A DNA stretch of 64,000 nt from Tersicoccus solisilvae (GTDB taxonomy: Bacteria > Actinomycetota > Actinomycetes > Actinomycetales > Micrococcaceae): assembly GCF_014643255.1 (NCBI RefSeq), contig NZ_BMJI01000001.1, positions 1 through 64,000 on the forward strand, written 5' to 3'. Shown here in pieces: positions 16,327 through 24,427 of the stretch (positions are counted from its first letter, which is position 1; each line of letters starts with the position of its first letter). The notes beneath the pieces were generated by a model that worked only from the letters and a program-made list of their open reading frames with translations, did no database searches and was not told where the DNA came from. The position numbers and the translations under genes are program-made.

Positions 16327-17202
16327 TCAGCGACTCACCGCCCACCAGATCAACAGCAGCGTGACGAGGAAGCCGGTCACGTAGTTCAGCCAGAGGAAGG
16401 TGTGCCAGCCGGCGTTGGTCCGCTCCGCCGTCGTGTCCGTGACCGAGCGGAACCGCAGCACGTTGGCGATGTACGGCACCGCCAGCAGTGCCGCGAGCGG
16501 TCCCGGCGGCGTCGTGGCCAGCAGCAGCACCCCGGCGAGCAGGTAGACCACGGCGGCGAACCAGACCGTCGGGCGGGCGCCGATCACGGTGGCCACCGAG
16601 CCGAGCCCGGCCTCCCGGTCCGGTCCGATGTCCTGCACCGCTCCGAACGCCTGGCTGGCCACGCCCCAGCAGAAGAACGCTGCCACCAGGGCCAGCAGGG
16701 CCGGCGTCCACGTCGCGTGCGCCACGGTCAACCCGAACACCGCCGGGGAGACGAAGTGGGTGCTGGAGGTGACGGAGTCGACGAACGCGCGCTCCTTGAA
16801 CCGCAGCCGCGGTGCGCTGTAGGCGACGACGGCGAACAGGCTCACCGTCAGCACCAGCGCCGCCACCGGGCCCGAGACCGCGTACAGGTACACGACGAAC
16901 GGCAGGCACGCGAGCACGGCCGCCCACAGGGTCGCCCGGTGCACGGAGGGATCCAGCACGGCACCCTCGACGCCGCCCTTGCGCGGGTTGCGCAGGTCGC
17001 TCTCGTAGTCGAAGACGTCGTTGATGCCGTACATCGCCAGGTTGTACGGGATCAGGAAGAAGACCGTGCCGACGACGAGGGTGACGTCGATCCGGCCGGC
17101 GGTCAGCAGGTAGGCCGCCGCGAAAGGGTAGGCGGTGTTCACCCACGACAGGGGCCGGGACGAGGCGAGCAGCCGGCGGGGCAGAGTGGCCGTGCCGCTC
17201 AT
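16327..17202 (-). CDS. crtEb: Lycopene elongase (UbiA-family prenyltransferase), C50 carotenoid synthesis
   Basis: This 291-residue membrane prenyltransferase adds C5 dimethylallyl units to both ends of lycopene, making C45 and C50 intermediates (flavuxanthin). The aspartate-rich motif NDVFDYESD binds the diphosphate through Mg2+, and QDIGPDREAG is the second motif; about eight hydrophobic helices make up the rest. ATG 17202 overlaps the crtYf stop (ATGA), so translation is coupled. As last gene of the crt operon, preceded by the two cyclase subunits, its role as CrtEb is well supported by order as well as sequence. Confidence 0.92.
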   Translation of the reverse strand: MSGTATLPRRLLASSRPLSWVNTAYPFAAAYLLTAGRIDVTLVVGTVFFLIPYNLAMYGINDVFDYESDLRNPRKGGVEGAVLDPSVHRATLWAAVLACLPFVVYLYAVSGPVAALVLTVSLFAVVAYSAPRLRFKERAFVDSVTSSTHFVSPAVFGLTVAHATWTPALLALVAAFFCWGVASQAFGAVQDIGPDREAGLGSVATVIGARPTVWFAAVVYLLAGVLLLATTPPGPLAALLAVPYIANVLRFRSVTDTTAERTNAGWHTFLWLNYVTGFLVTLLLIWWAVSR

Positions 17203-17564
17203 CGCCGCGCCCCGGACCCGCGCCGGGGGCCGCCCGTCCCCAGCAGCCGCCACACGGCCGGCAGCACGAGCACGGCGCCCACGGTGTAGGCCAGGTCCTC
17301 GATCGGGGCGCGGCCCACGAGCACGCCGCTGATCCGCGCCGGGTCGTAGGCCACCAGGCCGACGCCGACGATGATCGAGTCGAACACGACCGTCAGCACG
17401 AGCATCACGGCCAGCGTGATCGCGCCCGCGACCAGGCGCGGCCGGCGGACCCGTCCGACACGGCCCCGCGCGTCGGACGTGCGCCGGTTCACCAGCCGGT
17501 GCGCGACGAGCGCGAAGACCCCCGCGAGCACCAGCACGACGAGGTTGAGCGCGGTGTAGGTCAT
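17199..17564 (-). CDS. crtYf: C50 carotenoid epsilon-cyclase subunit CrtYf
   Basis: The 121-residue protein is a small membrane protein with three or four helices and the signature APIEDLAYTVGAVL of the heterodimeric lycopene-cyclase-domain family. With CrtYe it forms the cyclase that closes the rings of flavuxanthin to give decaprenoxanthin. Starts at ATG 17564, which overlaps the crtYe stop (ATGA), and its own stop overlaps crtEb. A subunit working on a different ring type (beta or gamma, as in sarcinaxanthin) cannot be ruled out by sequence reading. Confidence 0.88.
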   Translation of the reverse strand: MTYTALNLVVLVLAGVFALVAHRLVNRRTSDARGRVGRVRRPRLVAGAITLAVMLVLTVVFDSIIVGVGLVAYDPARISGVLVGRAPIEDLAYTVGAVLVLPAVWRLLGTGGPRRGSGARR

Positions 17565-17932
17565 CGCGCCCCCCGTGCCCGCTCGCGGTCCCCGGCGTCG
17601 GGCCGCCCCGCCCGGCCGTCGGCCAGCAGCCGGGTCGCGAGCGCCCACAGGTCCATGGTCAGCCAGGCCAGGAACGTGAGGAACAGCAGCTCCTCGACGG
17701 GGAACTCGGGCCCGAGCAGGATGCCGCTCAGGAACGGCCCCTCCCCGCGGAAGAACACGCCCAGCCCGATGCCGGCGACGTCCCACGCCACGAAGAACAG
17801 CACCCCCGCGAGCAGGGTGAGCAGCGCCCGCACCGGCTCCCCGGAGAACACGAACAGCCGCCAGCGGGCATCGACCGCGGCCATCGCGGCCAGCCCGGCG
17901 AGCAGGCAGGCCCCGTAGAGCAGTCCGGTCAC
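17561..17932 (-). CDS. crtYe: C50 carotenoid epsilon-cyclase subunit CrtYe
   Basis: This 123-residue membrane protein is the partner subunit of the heterodimeric carotenoid cyclase. It has three helices and the signature EFPVEELLFLTFLAWLTMD, whose acidic residues are conserved in this family. The GTG at 17932 overlaps the crtI stop (GTGA), so it is coupled to the desaturase. Gene order crtI-crtYe-crtYf-crtEb matches the corynebacterial and Micrococcales decaprenoxanthin operons. Confidence 0.88.
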   Translation of the reverse strand: MTGLLYGACLLAGLAAMAAVDARWRLFVFSGEPVRALLTLLAGVLFFVAWDVAGIGLGVFFRGEGPFLSGILLGPEFPVEELLFLTFLAWLTMDLWALATRLLADGRAGRPDAGDRERARGAR

Positions 17933-19578
17933 CGGCGGCCCACCCGGAACGACGCGGCGTCCAGGGGCGCACGCAGCGGGACCGTCGAGAGGTCACCGTG
18001 CAGCCGCTTGACCACGTTCTCGGCGCTGATCAGGCACATCGGCAGGCCCACGCCGGGCTGGGTGCTCGAGCCGCAGTACGCCAGGCCGTCCACGCGGGAG
18101 CTGACCACCGGTCCACGCAGGAACGCGCTCTGCCGCAGCGTGTGCGCGGGGCCGAGCGACGTGCCGCTCCAGGCGTTCAGGTCCGCGGCGAAGTCCCCGG
18201 GGCCGATCACCCGGCGCGTCACGATCCGCTCCGCCAGGTCCGGCACGTCCAGGTCGGCGGCCAGCTGCGCGATCATCCGGTCCGCCGCGGCCTCCAGTCC
18301 CGGGTCCCCGGCGCCGCCGACACCGCCACGGCCCAGGCCCGGGTCCGCGGGCACCGGGACGAGGACGAACAGGTTCTCGTGGCCCGGCGGGGCCGCATCG
18401 GGGTCGGTGGCCGACGTGCGGGACACGTACATCGACGCCGGCTCGGGGATGCGCTTCTCGCGGCCGAAGATGGCGTCGAAGTTCGCGTCCCAGTCCTCGG
18501 TGAACACCAGCGTGTGGTGGGCCAGCTGGGGCAGCTCGCCACGCACGCCGAGCAGCAGCAGCACGGCGCCGGGGCCGGGCAGGCGTCGTCGCCAGAACCG
18601 CTCGGGCAGGGTCTGCAGCTCTCGAGGCAGCAGCGCCGTCTCGGTGTGGTGCAGGTCCGCCGCGCTGATCACGGCGTCGGCGGCGAGGTGGTGCTCCGCC
18701 CCGTCGGCGGTGCGGTACCGCACCCCGGTGACCCGGGCCCGCCGCCGCCCGCCGACCCCGCCCGCACGGACGGGTTCCGTGCCGATGGCCGTCACGGTGG
18801 CACCGGTGCGGATGGACGCGCCCGCCTCACGCGTGAGCCGTTCGACCGCGTCGATGAGGGCCGCGAAACCGCCGCGCGGGTAGAACACGCCGTCCTGCAG
18901 ATCGAGGTGGGAGAGCAGGTGGTAGAGACTCGGCGTGCGGTCCGGTGCGGAGGCGAGGAAGACCGCGGGATACCCGAGCAGCTGGCGCAGCCGCCGGTCC
19001 TTCACCGTGCGGGCCGCGCGGTGCTGCAGCGACTCGGTGAGCAAGCGGGCCAGGCGCGGGAGGCCGGTGAGCACCTCGCGGTTCAGCAGAGGCCGGAACG
19101 ACTGGTACGACGTGTAGAGGAAGTGGGCCAGCGCGAGCCGGTAGGCGTCGGCGGCGGAGTCCAGGTAGCGGGCGAGCCGGGCTCCGGCGCCGGGTTCGTA
19201 CTCCTCGAACAGGGCCATCGCCCGCTCCCGGCCGGCCGGGATGTCCGCCGGTGGACCCCCGTCCCGGAAGTACACCCGGTAACCGGGGTCGAGCCGTTGG
19301 AGGTCCAGTTCGGCGTCGGCGCTCGAGCCCATCAGCGCGAACCAGTGGTCGAAGACCTCCGGCATGAGGTACCAGGACGGGCCCGTGTCGAACCGGAACC
19401 CGTCCGCGCTCCACCGGCCCGCCCGGCCGCCGACGCTCTCCTGCTGCTCCAGCACCGTGACCTCGTGGCCGAGCCGGGCCAGCATGCCCGCGACGGCCAG
19501 CCCGCTGATCCCGCCGCCGATGACGGCGACCCGGCGGGGTGCGTCGGCCCCGGCCGTCCCGGCGGTCCCGGCGGTCAC
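17929..19578 (-). CDS. crtI: Phytoene desaturase
   Basis: The 549-residue flavoenzyme converts phytoene to lycopene by four desaturations. The FAD-binding Rossmann motif VIGGGISGLAVAGMLARLGH is at residues 17-36, followed by the typical GGRAGRW and FRFDTGPSWYLMPEVFD. Near the C-terminus the signature of bacterial CrtI is clear: SSTQPGVGLPMCLISAENVV. The GTG start at 19578 overlaps the crtB stop by 4 nt. Full length for the family, no defects seen. Confidence 0.95.
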   Translation of the reverse strand: MTAGTAGTAGADAPRRVAVIGGGISGLAVAGMLARLGHEVTVLEQQESVGGRAGRWSADGFRFDTGPSWYLMPEVFDHWFALMGSSADAELDLQRLDPGYRVYFRDGGPPADIPAGRERAMALFEEYEPGAGARLARYLDSAADAYRLALAHFLYTSYQSFRPLLNREVLTGLPRLARLLTESLQHRAARTVKDRRLRQLLGYPAVFLASAPDRTPSLYHLLSHLDLQDGVFYPRGGFAALIDAVERLTREAGASIRTGATVTAIGTEPVRAGGVGGRRRARVTGVRYRTADGAEHHLAADAVISAADLHHTETALLPRELQTLPERFWRRRLPGPGAVLLLLGVRGELPQLAHHTLVFTEDWDANFDAIFGREKRIPEPASMYVSRTSATDPDAAPPGHENLFVLVPVPADPGLGRGGVGGAGDPGLEAAADRMIAQLAADLDVPDLAERIVTRRVIGPGDFAADLNAWSGTSLGPAHTLRQSAFLRGPVVSSRVDGLAYCGSSTQPGVGLPMCLISAENVVKRLHGDLSTVPLRAPLDAASFRVGRR

Positions 19579-20486
19579 GCGGCGCCTCGGCGCGCACCGA
19601 CGACGGCGCCCGCGACGATCAGCGCCTTGCGGCGGGTGGGCACGCTGACGCGCGTGGTCAGCAGGTGCGCCGCGGGGGTGCGCCGCAACCGAGCGTTGAG
19701 CTCCGCGAACAGGTCGTGGGCGGCGAGCACCGCCGCGCGGCTGCCCGCCGGGAGCCGGCCGATCACGGCGCGTGCCGCCGCGAGGTCCGCGTCGATGTCG
19801 TCGACCAGTCGGCGCTTCTCCGTCTCCGTGAGCACGGTGGGATCGACGCCCGGGAAGTACCGGCGGCCCAGTGTCTGCACGTCCGCGCCGACGTCGCGCA
19901 GGAAGTTGACCTTCTGGAACGCGGCCCCGAGCCGGCGCGCGCCGGCGTCCAGCTCCGCCAGTTCGGCCGGGTCCACCGGACCGCCGTCGAAGAACGCGCG
20001 GAGGCACATCTGGCCCACCACCTCGGCGGAGCCGTGCACGTAGGCGTCGAAGCTGCCGGCGTCATGCTCGGAGCGCTGCGCATCGGTGCGCATGGACGCG
20101 AAGAACGGCCTCGTCAGCTCCGGGCCGATGCCGGTGCGGCGCGCGGTCAGGGCGAAGGCGTGCACGACGACGTTCGCGCTGTACCCGGTGCGCAGGGCCT
20201 CCTCGGTCTGGGCCTGCAGCTCGTCCAGGGCGGCGAGGACGGCCGCGTCGTCGAGCCCGTGCTCGGTCCCCACCCCGTCCACCGCCTCGTCCGCCACCCG
20301 GACCAGGGCGTAGATGTTGCGCACGTGCCGCCGCAGCGGTGCGGCCAGCAGCCGGCTGGCCGCACCGAACGACGTCGAGTACCGGCCGATCACGACGGCG
20401 GCGGCGCGCTGAGCGACGTCGTCGTACCGGGCGGCGGAATCCCGGCGCAGCCGCGCGTCGTCGGGCCCCTCGACGTGCGCGGTCAT
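19575..20486 (-). CDS. crtB: Phytoene synthase
   Basis: The 303-residue enzyme condenses two geranylgeranyl diphosphates into phytoene. The two metal-binding aspartate clusters are DEAVDGVG (after IYALVRVA) and DVGADVQTLGRRYFPG, the second within the squalene/phytoene synthase signature region starting QKVNFLRDVG. The ATG at 20486 overlaps the crtE stop (ATGA). Its position between crtE and crtI is the standard order of the pathway. Length is normal. Confidence 0.95.
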   Translation of the reverse strand: MTAHVEGPDDARLRRDSAARYDDVAQRAAAVVIGRYSTSFGAASRLLAAPLRRHVRNIYALVRVADEAVDGVGTEHGLDDAAVLAALDELQAQTEEALRTGYSANVVVHAFALTARRTGIGPELTRPFFASMRTDAQRSEHDAGSFDAYVHGSAEVVGQMCLRAFFDGGPVDPAELAELDAGARRLGAAFQKVNFLRDVGADVQTLGRRYFPGVDPTVLTETEKRRLVDDIDADLAAARAVIGRLPAGSRAAVLAAHDLFAELNARLRRTPAAHLLTTRVSVPTRRKALIVAGAVVGARRGAA

Positions 20487-21574
20487 CGGACCCGGTCGAT
20501 CGCGGCGTCGATGAGCACCTCCAGGTCCGCGCGCAGGGCGGCCGGCAGCGCCGAGCCGATGACGGCGTGGCGGGCGCGTTCCGCGTGCTCCCGGGCCATC
20601 GCCTCGACGTAGGCGCGGGAGCCGGAGCGGTCGAGGAAGCCCCGCAGGGCGTCCACGTCCGAGCGCGCCCCCGCCCCCAGCAGCAGCGGTGCGACCTCCG
20701 ACCAGCCGGCCTGCCGGGAGGCGTGGGAGAGGAGCAGGGTGTGCTTGATGGCGGTCAGGTCGCCGGTGGTCGTCTTGCCGGTCGCGGACTCGACGCCGAA
20801 CACCCCCAGCAGGTCGTCGACGAGCTGGTAGGCGGTGCCGACGTCCTGCCCGATCCGGCACAGCAGCTCCCGGTCCGCCTCGGGCGCGCCGGCGAGCACC
20901 GCCCCGGCCTGCAGCGGCACGTCGAAGGAATAGATGGCCGTCTTCAGCAGCGCGGTCTGCAGCACCACCTCGGCGGCCGGGATGCGCAGGTGCCCGGAGT
21001 ACTCGACGTCGAGCAGCTCCCCCGCGGCGGCCGCGTGCACGGCCGCGTCCATCAGGTCCAGGAGCACGGGCAGCTCCCGCGCCCGCGTGGAGGCGACCAG
21101 CCGGTAGGCGGCGGCGAGTGCGACGTCGCCGGCGATGATGGCGGCGGCCTGACCGCGTTCGGTGGCGGCGACGGCGTCGAACCCCTCGTCGGTGGCCCGG
21201 TGCCGGTAGATGCCGGCGACGTTGGGCTTGCCGCGACGGACGAAGTCGTGGTCGATGACGTCGTCGTGGGTCACCAGGGCGGTGTGCAGCAGCTCGAGCG
21301 CGGCGGCGGTGACGACGGCCGGGTCGTCGGCCGACCAGGCCGCCTCGTCGTGCGCGTCCCGGCGCGGCCCCGCGTACCCGTCCACGACGGAGAGCAGCAA
21401 CCGGGGCCGGACCCGCTTGCCGCCGGACGCCGACGAGGCGAGGGCGTCCCACAGGTGACCCACGGTGGCCGGAAGGCCCGCCGTACCGGCCCGGCCGCGG
21501 GCGAAGAACGTGGTCAGCACCTCGTCGACCGCACCGAGGAACTGCGTCTCGCCCGACTCCGTGACCACCGTCAT
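20483..21574 (-). CDS. crtE: Geranylgeranyl diphosphate synthase
   Basis: This 363-residue trans-prenyltransferase extends isoprenoid diphosphates to C20 GGPP, the precursor of phytoene. The first aspartate-rich region is DDVIDHD (after TALVTH), and the second is DDLLG in YQLVDDLLGVFG; GKRVRPRLLL is the conserved block before them. ATG 21574 is chosen, with GGAG just upstream. It is the first gene of the six-gene crt operon and is divergent from idi, with a palindrome in the shared 57-bp gap. Confidence 0.93.
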   Translation of the reverse strand: MTVVTESGETQFLGAVDEVLTTFFARGRAGTAGLPATVGHLWDALASSASGGKRVRPRLLLSVVDGYAGPRRDAHDEAAWSADDPAVVTAAALELLHTALVTHDDVIDHDFVRRGKPNVAGIYRHRATDEGFDAVAATERGQAAAIIAGDVALAAAYRLVASTRARELPVLLDLMDAAVHAAAAGELLDVEYSGHLRIPAAEVVLQTALLKTAIYSFDVPLQAGAVLAGAPEADRELLCRIGQDVGTAYQLVDDLLGVFGVESATGKTTTGDLTAIKHTLLLSHASRQAGWSEVAPLLLGAGARSDVDALRGFLDRSGSRAYVEAMAREHAERARHAVIGSALPAALRADLEVLIDAAIDRVR

Positions 21575-21595
21575 GACTCCATTCAACAGCACCTC

Positions 21596-21610
21596 TCTCG
21601 AATATCGAGA
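21596..21610. promoter_or_regulatory. MarR-type operator candidate in the idi/crtE gap
   Basis: TCTCGA-ATA-TCGAGA is a 15-bp inverted repeat between the divergent idi and crtE starts. It lies where the -35 element of idi should be (18 nt before TAGGAT). In Corynebacterium the MarR protein CrtR represses the divergently arranged crt promoter, and a MarR gene lies next to idi here. Confidence 0.6.
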
Positions 21611-21618
21611 AGGCGATC

Positions 21619-21624
21619 TAGGAT
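21619..21624 (+). promoter_or_regulatory. -10 box of idi, leaderless
   Basis: TAGGAT ends 7 nt before the idi ATG at 21632, the same leaderless layout seen at serS and fchA. Confidence 0.65.
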
Positions 21625-21631
21625 CGGACCC

Positions 21632-22219
21632 ATGGACACCTCCGTCGACACGTCCGCCGTGCCCGCGGACACGGCCGAGTTGGTGGTGCTGCTGGACCGC
21701 GAGCACCGGCCCTCCGGCGTGGCGCGCAAGGCGGAGGTCCACACGCGGGACACCGCCCTGCATCTGGCGTTCTCGTGCTGGGTGTTCGACGCCGCCGGCC
21801 GGGTGCTGCTGACTCGGCGGGCGCTGGGGAAGGTCGCCTGGCCCGGTGTGTGGACCAACGCGTTCTGCGGGCACCCGGCGCCCGGGGAGGCGATGGCGGA
21901 CGCGGTGCGACGCCGCGCCCGGCGGGAACTCGGCGTCGCGGTCGCGGACCTGGCGGTGGCACTGCCGGACTTCTCGTATCGGGCGGTGGACGCGAGCGGC
22001 ATCGTCGAGCACGAGGTCTGCCCCGTCTACACCGCGGTACTCGACGGCGGCCTCGACCCGCGCGCCGACGAGGTGATGGACGTCGCGTGGGCCGAACCGG
22101 GCCGGCTGCTCGACGCCGTCGCGGCCATCCCGTTCGCGTTCAGCCCGTGGCTGGTGGAGCAGGCGCCGTTGCTGGCGGCCGCCCGGCCCGAACGGTTCAC
22201 CGCGCCGGTCATCGGCTGA
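21632..22219 (+). CDS. idi: Isopentenyl-diphosphate delta-isomerase (type I)
   Basis: The 195-residue Nudix-fold enzyme interconverts IPP and DMAPP, balancing the C5 units used by CrtE and by the elongase CrtEb. Typical motifs are LHLAFSCWVFDAAGRVLLTR, then TNAFCGHPAPGE with the catalytic cysteine, the Nudix-like RRARRELGV, and IVEHEVCPVYTA with the catalytic glutamate region. The ATG at 21632 follows the box TAGGAT by 7 nt. It is divergent from the crt operon and convergent with the MarR gene, whose stop is 5 nt away. Confidence 0.94.
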   Translation: MDTSVDTSAVPADTAELVVLLDREHRPSGVARKAEVHTRDTALHLAFSCWVFDAAGRVLLTRRALGKVAWPGVWTNAFCGHPAPGEAMADAVRRRARRELGVAVADLAVALPDFSYRAVDASGIVEHEVCPVYTAVLDGGLDPRADEVMDVAWAEPGRLLDAVAAIPFAFSPWLVEQAPLLAAARPERFTAPVIG

Positions 22220-22223
22220 TCGC

Positions 22224-22868
22224 TCAGGCGTCGCGAGCCCGGCCGTCTGCCGGTAGCCCGTCGACCGGTACCGCGCCGGTGCCGGTGCTCGCGTTGCCGG
22301 CGTTCCCGTTCCTGGCGCTCCCGTTCGCGGTGGCGGAGCCGTTGGCCCGCACCGGCCCGCCGGCGTCCGCGGTCGCGGCGGTGATGTCCCCGATCATCCG
22401 GCCGAACAGTTCCAGCTCGGCGGGGGTGTACCGGTCGAAGACCTCCATCAGGGCGTGATCGAGGGGATCGAACAGTTCCGCCGCCACCCGGCGGCCCGTG
22501 TCGTTGGCGTGCAGGGCGACCCGGCGGGCGTCCGACCGGGCCGTGCCGCGGTCCAGGTGCCCCGCCTCGCAGAGCCGGTCCACCAGCGCGGTGACCGACG
22601 ACGACGACAGGCCGAGCATGGTGCCGAGCCGCCCAGGCGTCATCTCCTCGTCCCGGCGTTCCGCCTCGACGACGGCGGAGACGGCATGCATGTCGGTGCG
22701 CCGCACCCCCGCACGGCGCCGCATCCGGGCGCCGTAGTACTCCAGCTCCGACGTCATCCGCTGCAGCAGCAGCAACAGGGGGTACCCGGGGCGACGGGCG
22801 ATGGACCGCTGCCGGCGGTCCGGGCGCTCGACAGCGCCGTCCGGGCTCTGTCGAACTGACGTGTGCAT
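22224..22868 (-). CDS. MarR-family regulator, probable CrtR-like repressor
   Basis: The 214-residue protein has a winged-helix MarR domain at about residues 30-165. The recognition region is RLGTMLGLSSSSVTALVDRL, followed by the wing RGTARSDARRVALHANDTG with the conserved DxR. The C-terminal 50 residues are low-complexity, rich in Asn, Gly and Ala. The ATG at 22868 is set by TATCAT 7 nt upstream (leaderless). MarR genes of this type next to crt loci (CrtR in Corynebacterium) repress carotenoid synthesis and respond to GGPP. The matching operator in the idi/crtE gap supports that role, but it is inferred. Confidence 0.75.
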   Translation of the reverse strand: MHTSVRQSPDGAVERPDRRQRSIARRPGYPLLLLLQRMTSELEYYGARMRRRAGVRRTDMHAVSAVVEAERRDEEMTPGRLGTMLGLSSSSVTALVDRLCEAGHLDRGTARSDARRVALHANDTGRRVAAELFDPLDHALMEVFDRYTPAELELFGRMIGDITAATADAGGPVRANGSATANGSARNGNAGNASTGTGAVPVDGLPADGRARDA

Positions 22869-22875
22869 AGGGCAC

Positions 22876-22881
22876 ATGATA
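22876..22881 (-). promoter_or_regulatory. -10 box of marR gene, leaderless
   Basis: TATCAT on the minus strand lies 7 nt before the MarR ATG. No copy of the TCTCGA palindrome is visible here, so autoregulation by that site is not indicated. Confidence 0.6.
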
Positions 22882-22924
22882 GAGACTCCGACGCCGTCCG
22901 GGCCCTCCGCTAGCCTCGGGAGCG

Positions 22925-24364
22925 ATGATGGATTCACTCTCCGCCCTCTCCGCGCTCGCCCTGCGGGACGGTCTCGCCGCAGGTCAGCTGAGCGCCCGGG
23001 AGGTCACCGCCCATTTCCTGGGGGTGATCGAGGCGCGCGATCCGGGCCTCGGGGCGTTCGTCACGGTGACGGCGGAGCAGGCGATGCGCGACGCCGCCGA
23101 CCTGGACGACCGATTCGCACGCGGCGGCCCCGTGGGTGCCCTGCACGGGCTGCCCCTGGGGATCAAGGACCTCACCGACGTCGCGGGCGTGCCCACCGGT
23201 CACGGGTCCGCGGCGGTGACACCGACCGTCGCCACGGCGGACGCCCCGCTGGTCGCGACGCTGCGGCGTGCCGGCGTCGTCCTCGTCGGCAAGACCCAGG
23301 TCCCGGAGTTCGGGCTGAGCTGCCACAGCGGGAACCGCGTCCACTCCCCGGCCCGGCTGCCGCAGGACCCGCGGCTGAGCCCCGGCGGTTCGTCCGGCGG
23401 CAGCGCGGCCGCCGTCGCGGCGGGGATGCTGCCGTTCGCCGTCGGCACCGACGGGGGCGGCTCGGTGCGGATCCCGGCCGCCGCCTGCGGGCTGGTCGGG
23501 CTCAAGCCGAACCGGGGTCGCGTGGCGACGGCGTCGGGCCAGGCGGACCTCGGCCGGCTGGTCGTCGCCGGCCCCATCGCCCGGGACGCCGCCGACGCGG
23601 CCCTGCTGCTGGACTCCCTCGCCGCCGACACCAACCACCGCGCGCTGAGCGCCGCGCCCGGTTCGTTCTCCTCCGTCCGGTCGCCGGGCCCCCTGCGGAT
23701 CGGCGTGACCACGGCCTCGCCGTTCGCGTCCGCCTACGAGCTGCCGATCGCGCCCGCGGCCCACGCCGCGCTGGACGCCGCGATCACGGCGCTCGACGCG
23801 GCGGGCCACCGGCTCGAGGACCTCGACCCGCACTGGGACCCGCGCTACCCCGACGCGTTCGCCACCACCTGGACCACCCCGATGGGGCTGCCGGACCTGG
23901 ACGACGGCGCGGAGGCGCGGCTGACCCCGCTGGCCCGCGAGTTCCGCGCCCGCGCCCGCCACCGTCCGGCCACCGAGCTGGCCCGCGCCCTGGACGTGCT
24001 GCGGCAGATCGAGTGGGACACCGTCGCCGCGTTCGCGCCCTACGACGTCGTCCTCACCCCGGCCCTGGCGGACACCCCGCGGCCGATCGGCTGGTACACG
24101 GGCGCGGACTGGGACGTCGACGCCGACACCGACTACCGGCGGCAGTGCCAGTACACCCCCTGGACGTCCGTGCTCAACGTCGTCGGCCTGCCCGCGATCA
24201 CGGCGACGACGCACTGGACAGCACCTGATCCAGCGGCCGGACCCGACGCTGCCTCGCTGCCGATGGGCGTGCAACTGATCGGCCGGCCGAGCGGCGAATC
24301 GACGCTGCTGGCGCTGGCCGATCTGCTGCACCGAGCCGGCCCGGAGGACGCCGCCCACGGGTGA
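22925..24364 (+). CDS. Amidase-signature family hydrolase
   Basis: The 479-residue protein is an amidase-signature enzyme, hydrolysing an amide bond with a Ser-cisSer-Lys triad. The lysine is in LGIKDLTDVAG near residue 80. The signature runs through SPGGSSGGSAAAVAAGML and FAVGTDGGGSVRIPA. It is a single enzyme far from any gatB/gatC gene, so it is unlikely to be GatA. The substrate is unknown. Starts at ATG 22925, 8 nt after TAGCCT, or the next codon, also ATG. It is divergent from the MarR gene. A peptide transporter follows on the same strand, which may hint at amide or peptide use. Confidence 0.88.
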   Translation: MMDSLSALSALALRDGLAAGQLSAREVTAHFLGVIEARDPGLGAFVTVTAEQAMRDAADLDDRFARGGPVGALHGLPLGIKDLTDVAGVPTGHGSAAVTPTVATADAPLVATLRRAGVVLVGKTQVPEFGLSCHSGNRVHSPARLPQDPRLSPGGSSGGSAAAVAAGMLPFAVGTDGGGSVRIPAAACGLVGLKPNRGRVATASGQADLGRLVVAGPIARDAADAALLLDSLAADTNHRALSAAPGSFSSVRSPGPLRIGVTTASPFASAYELPIAPAAHAALDAAITALDAAGHRLEDLDPHWDPRYPDAFATTWTTPMGLPDLDDGAEARLTPLAREFRARARHRPATELARALDVLRQIEWDTVAAFAPYDVVLTPALADTPRPIGWYTGADWDVDADTDYRRQCQYTPWTSVLNVVGLPAITATTHWTAPDPAAGPDAASLPMGVQLIGRPSGESTLLALADLLHRAGPEDAAHG

Positions 24365-24427
24365 TCTCGGCCACATCCGTCGGGTGCCGGACAGGCCTTG
24401 CGGTGCGACCGGTGTCACGATAGAAGG

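Noticed and set aside
22925-24364. GatA subunit of the tRNA amidotransferase
   Set aside because: The signature is general to the amidase family, and no gatB or gatC is adjacent.
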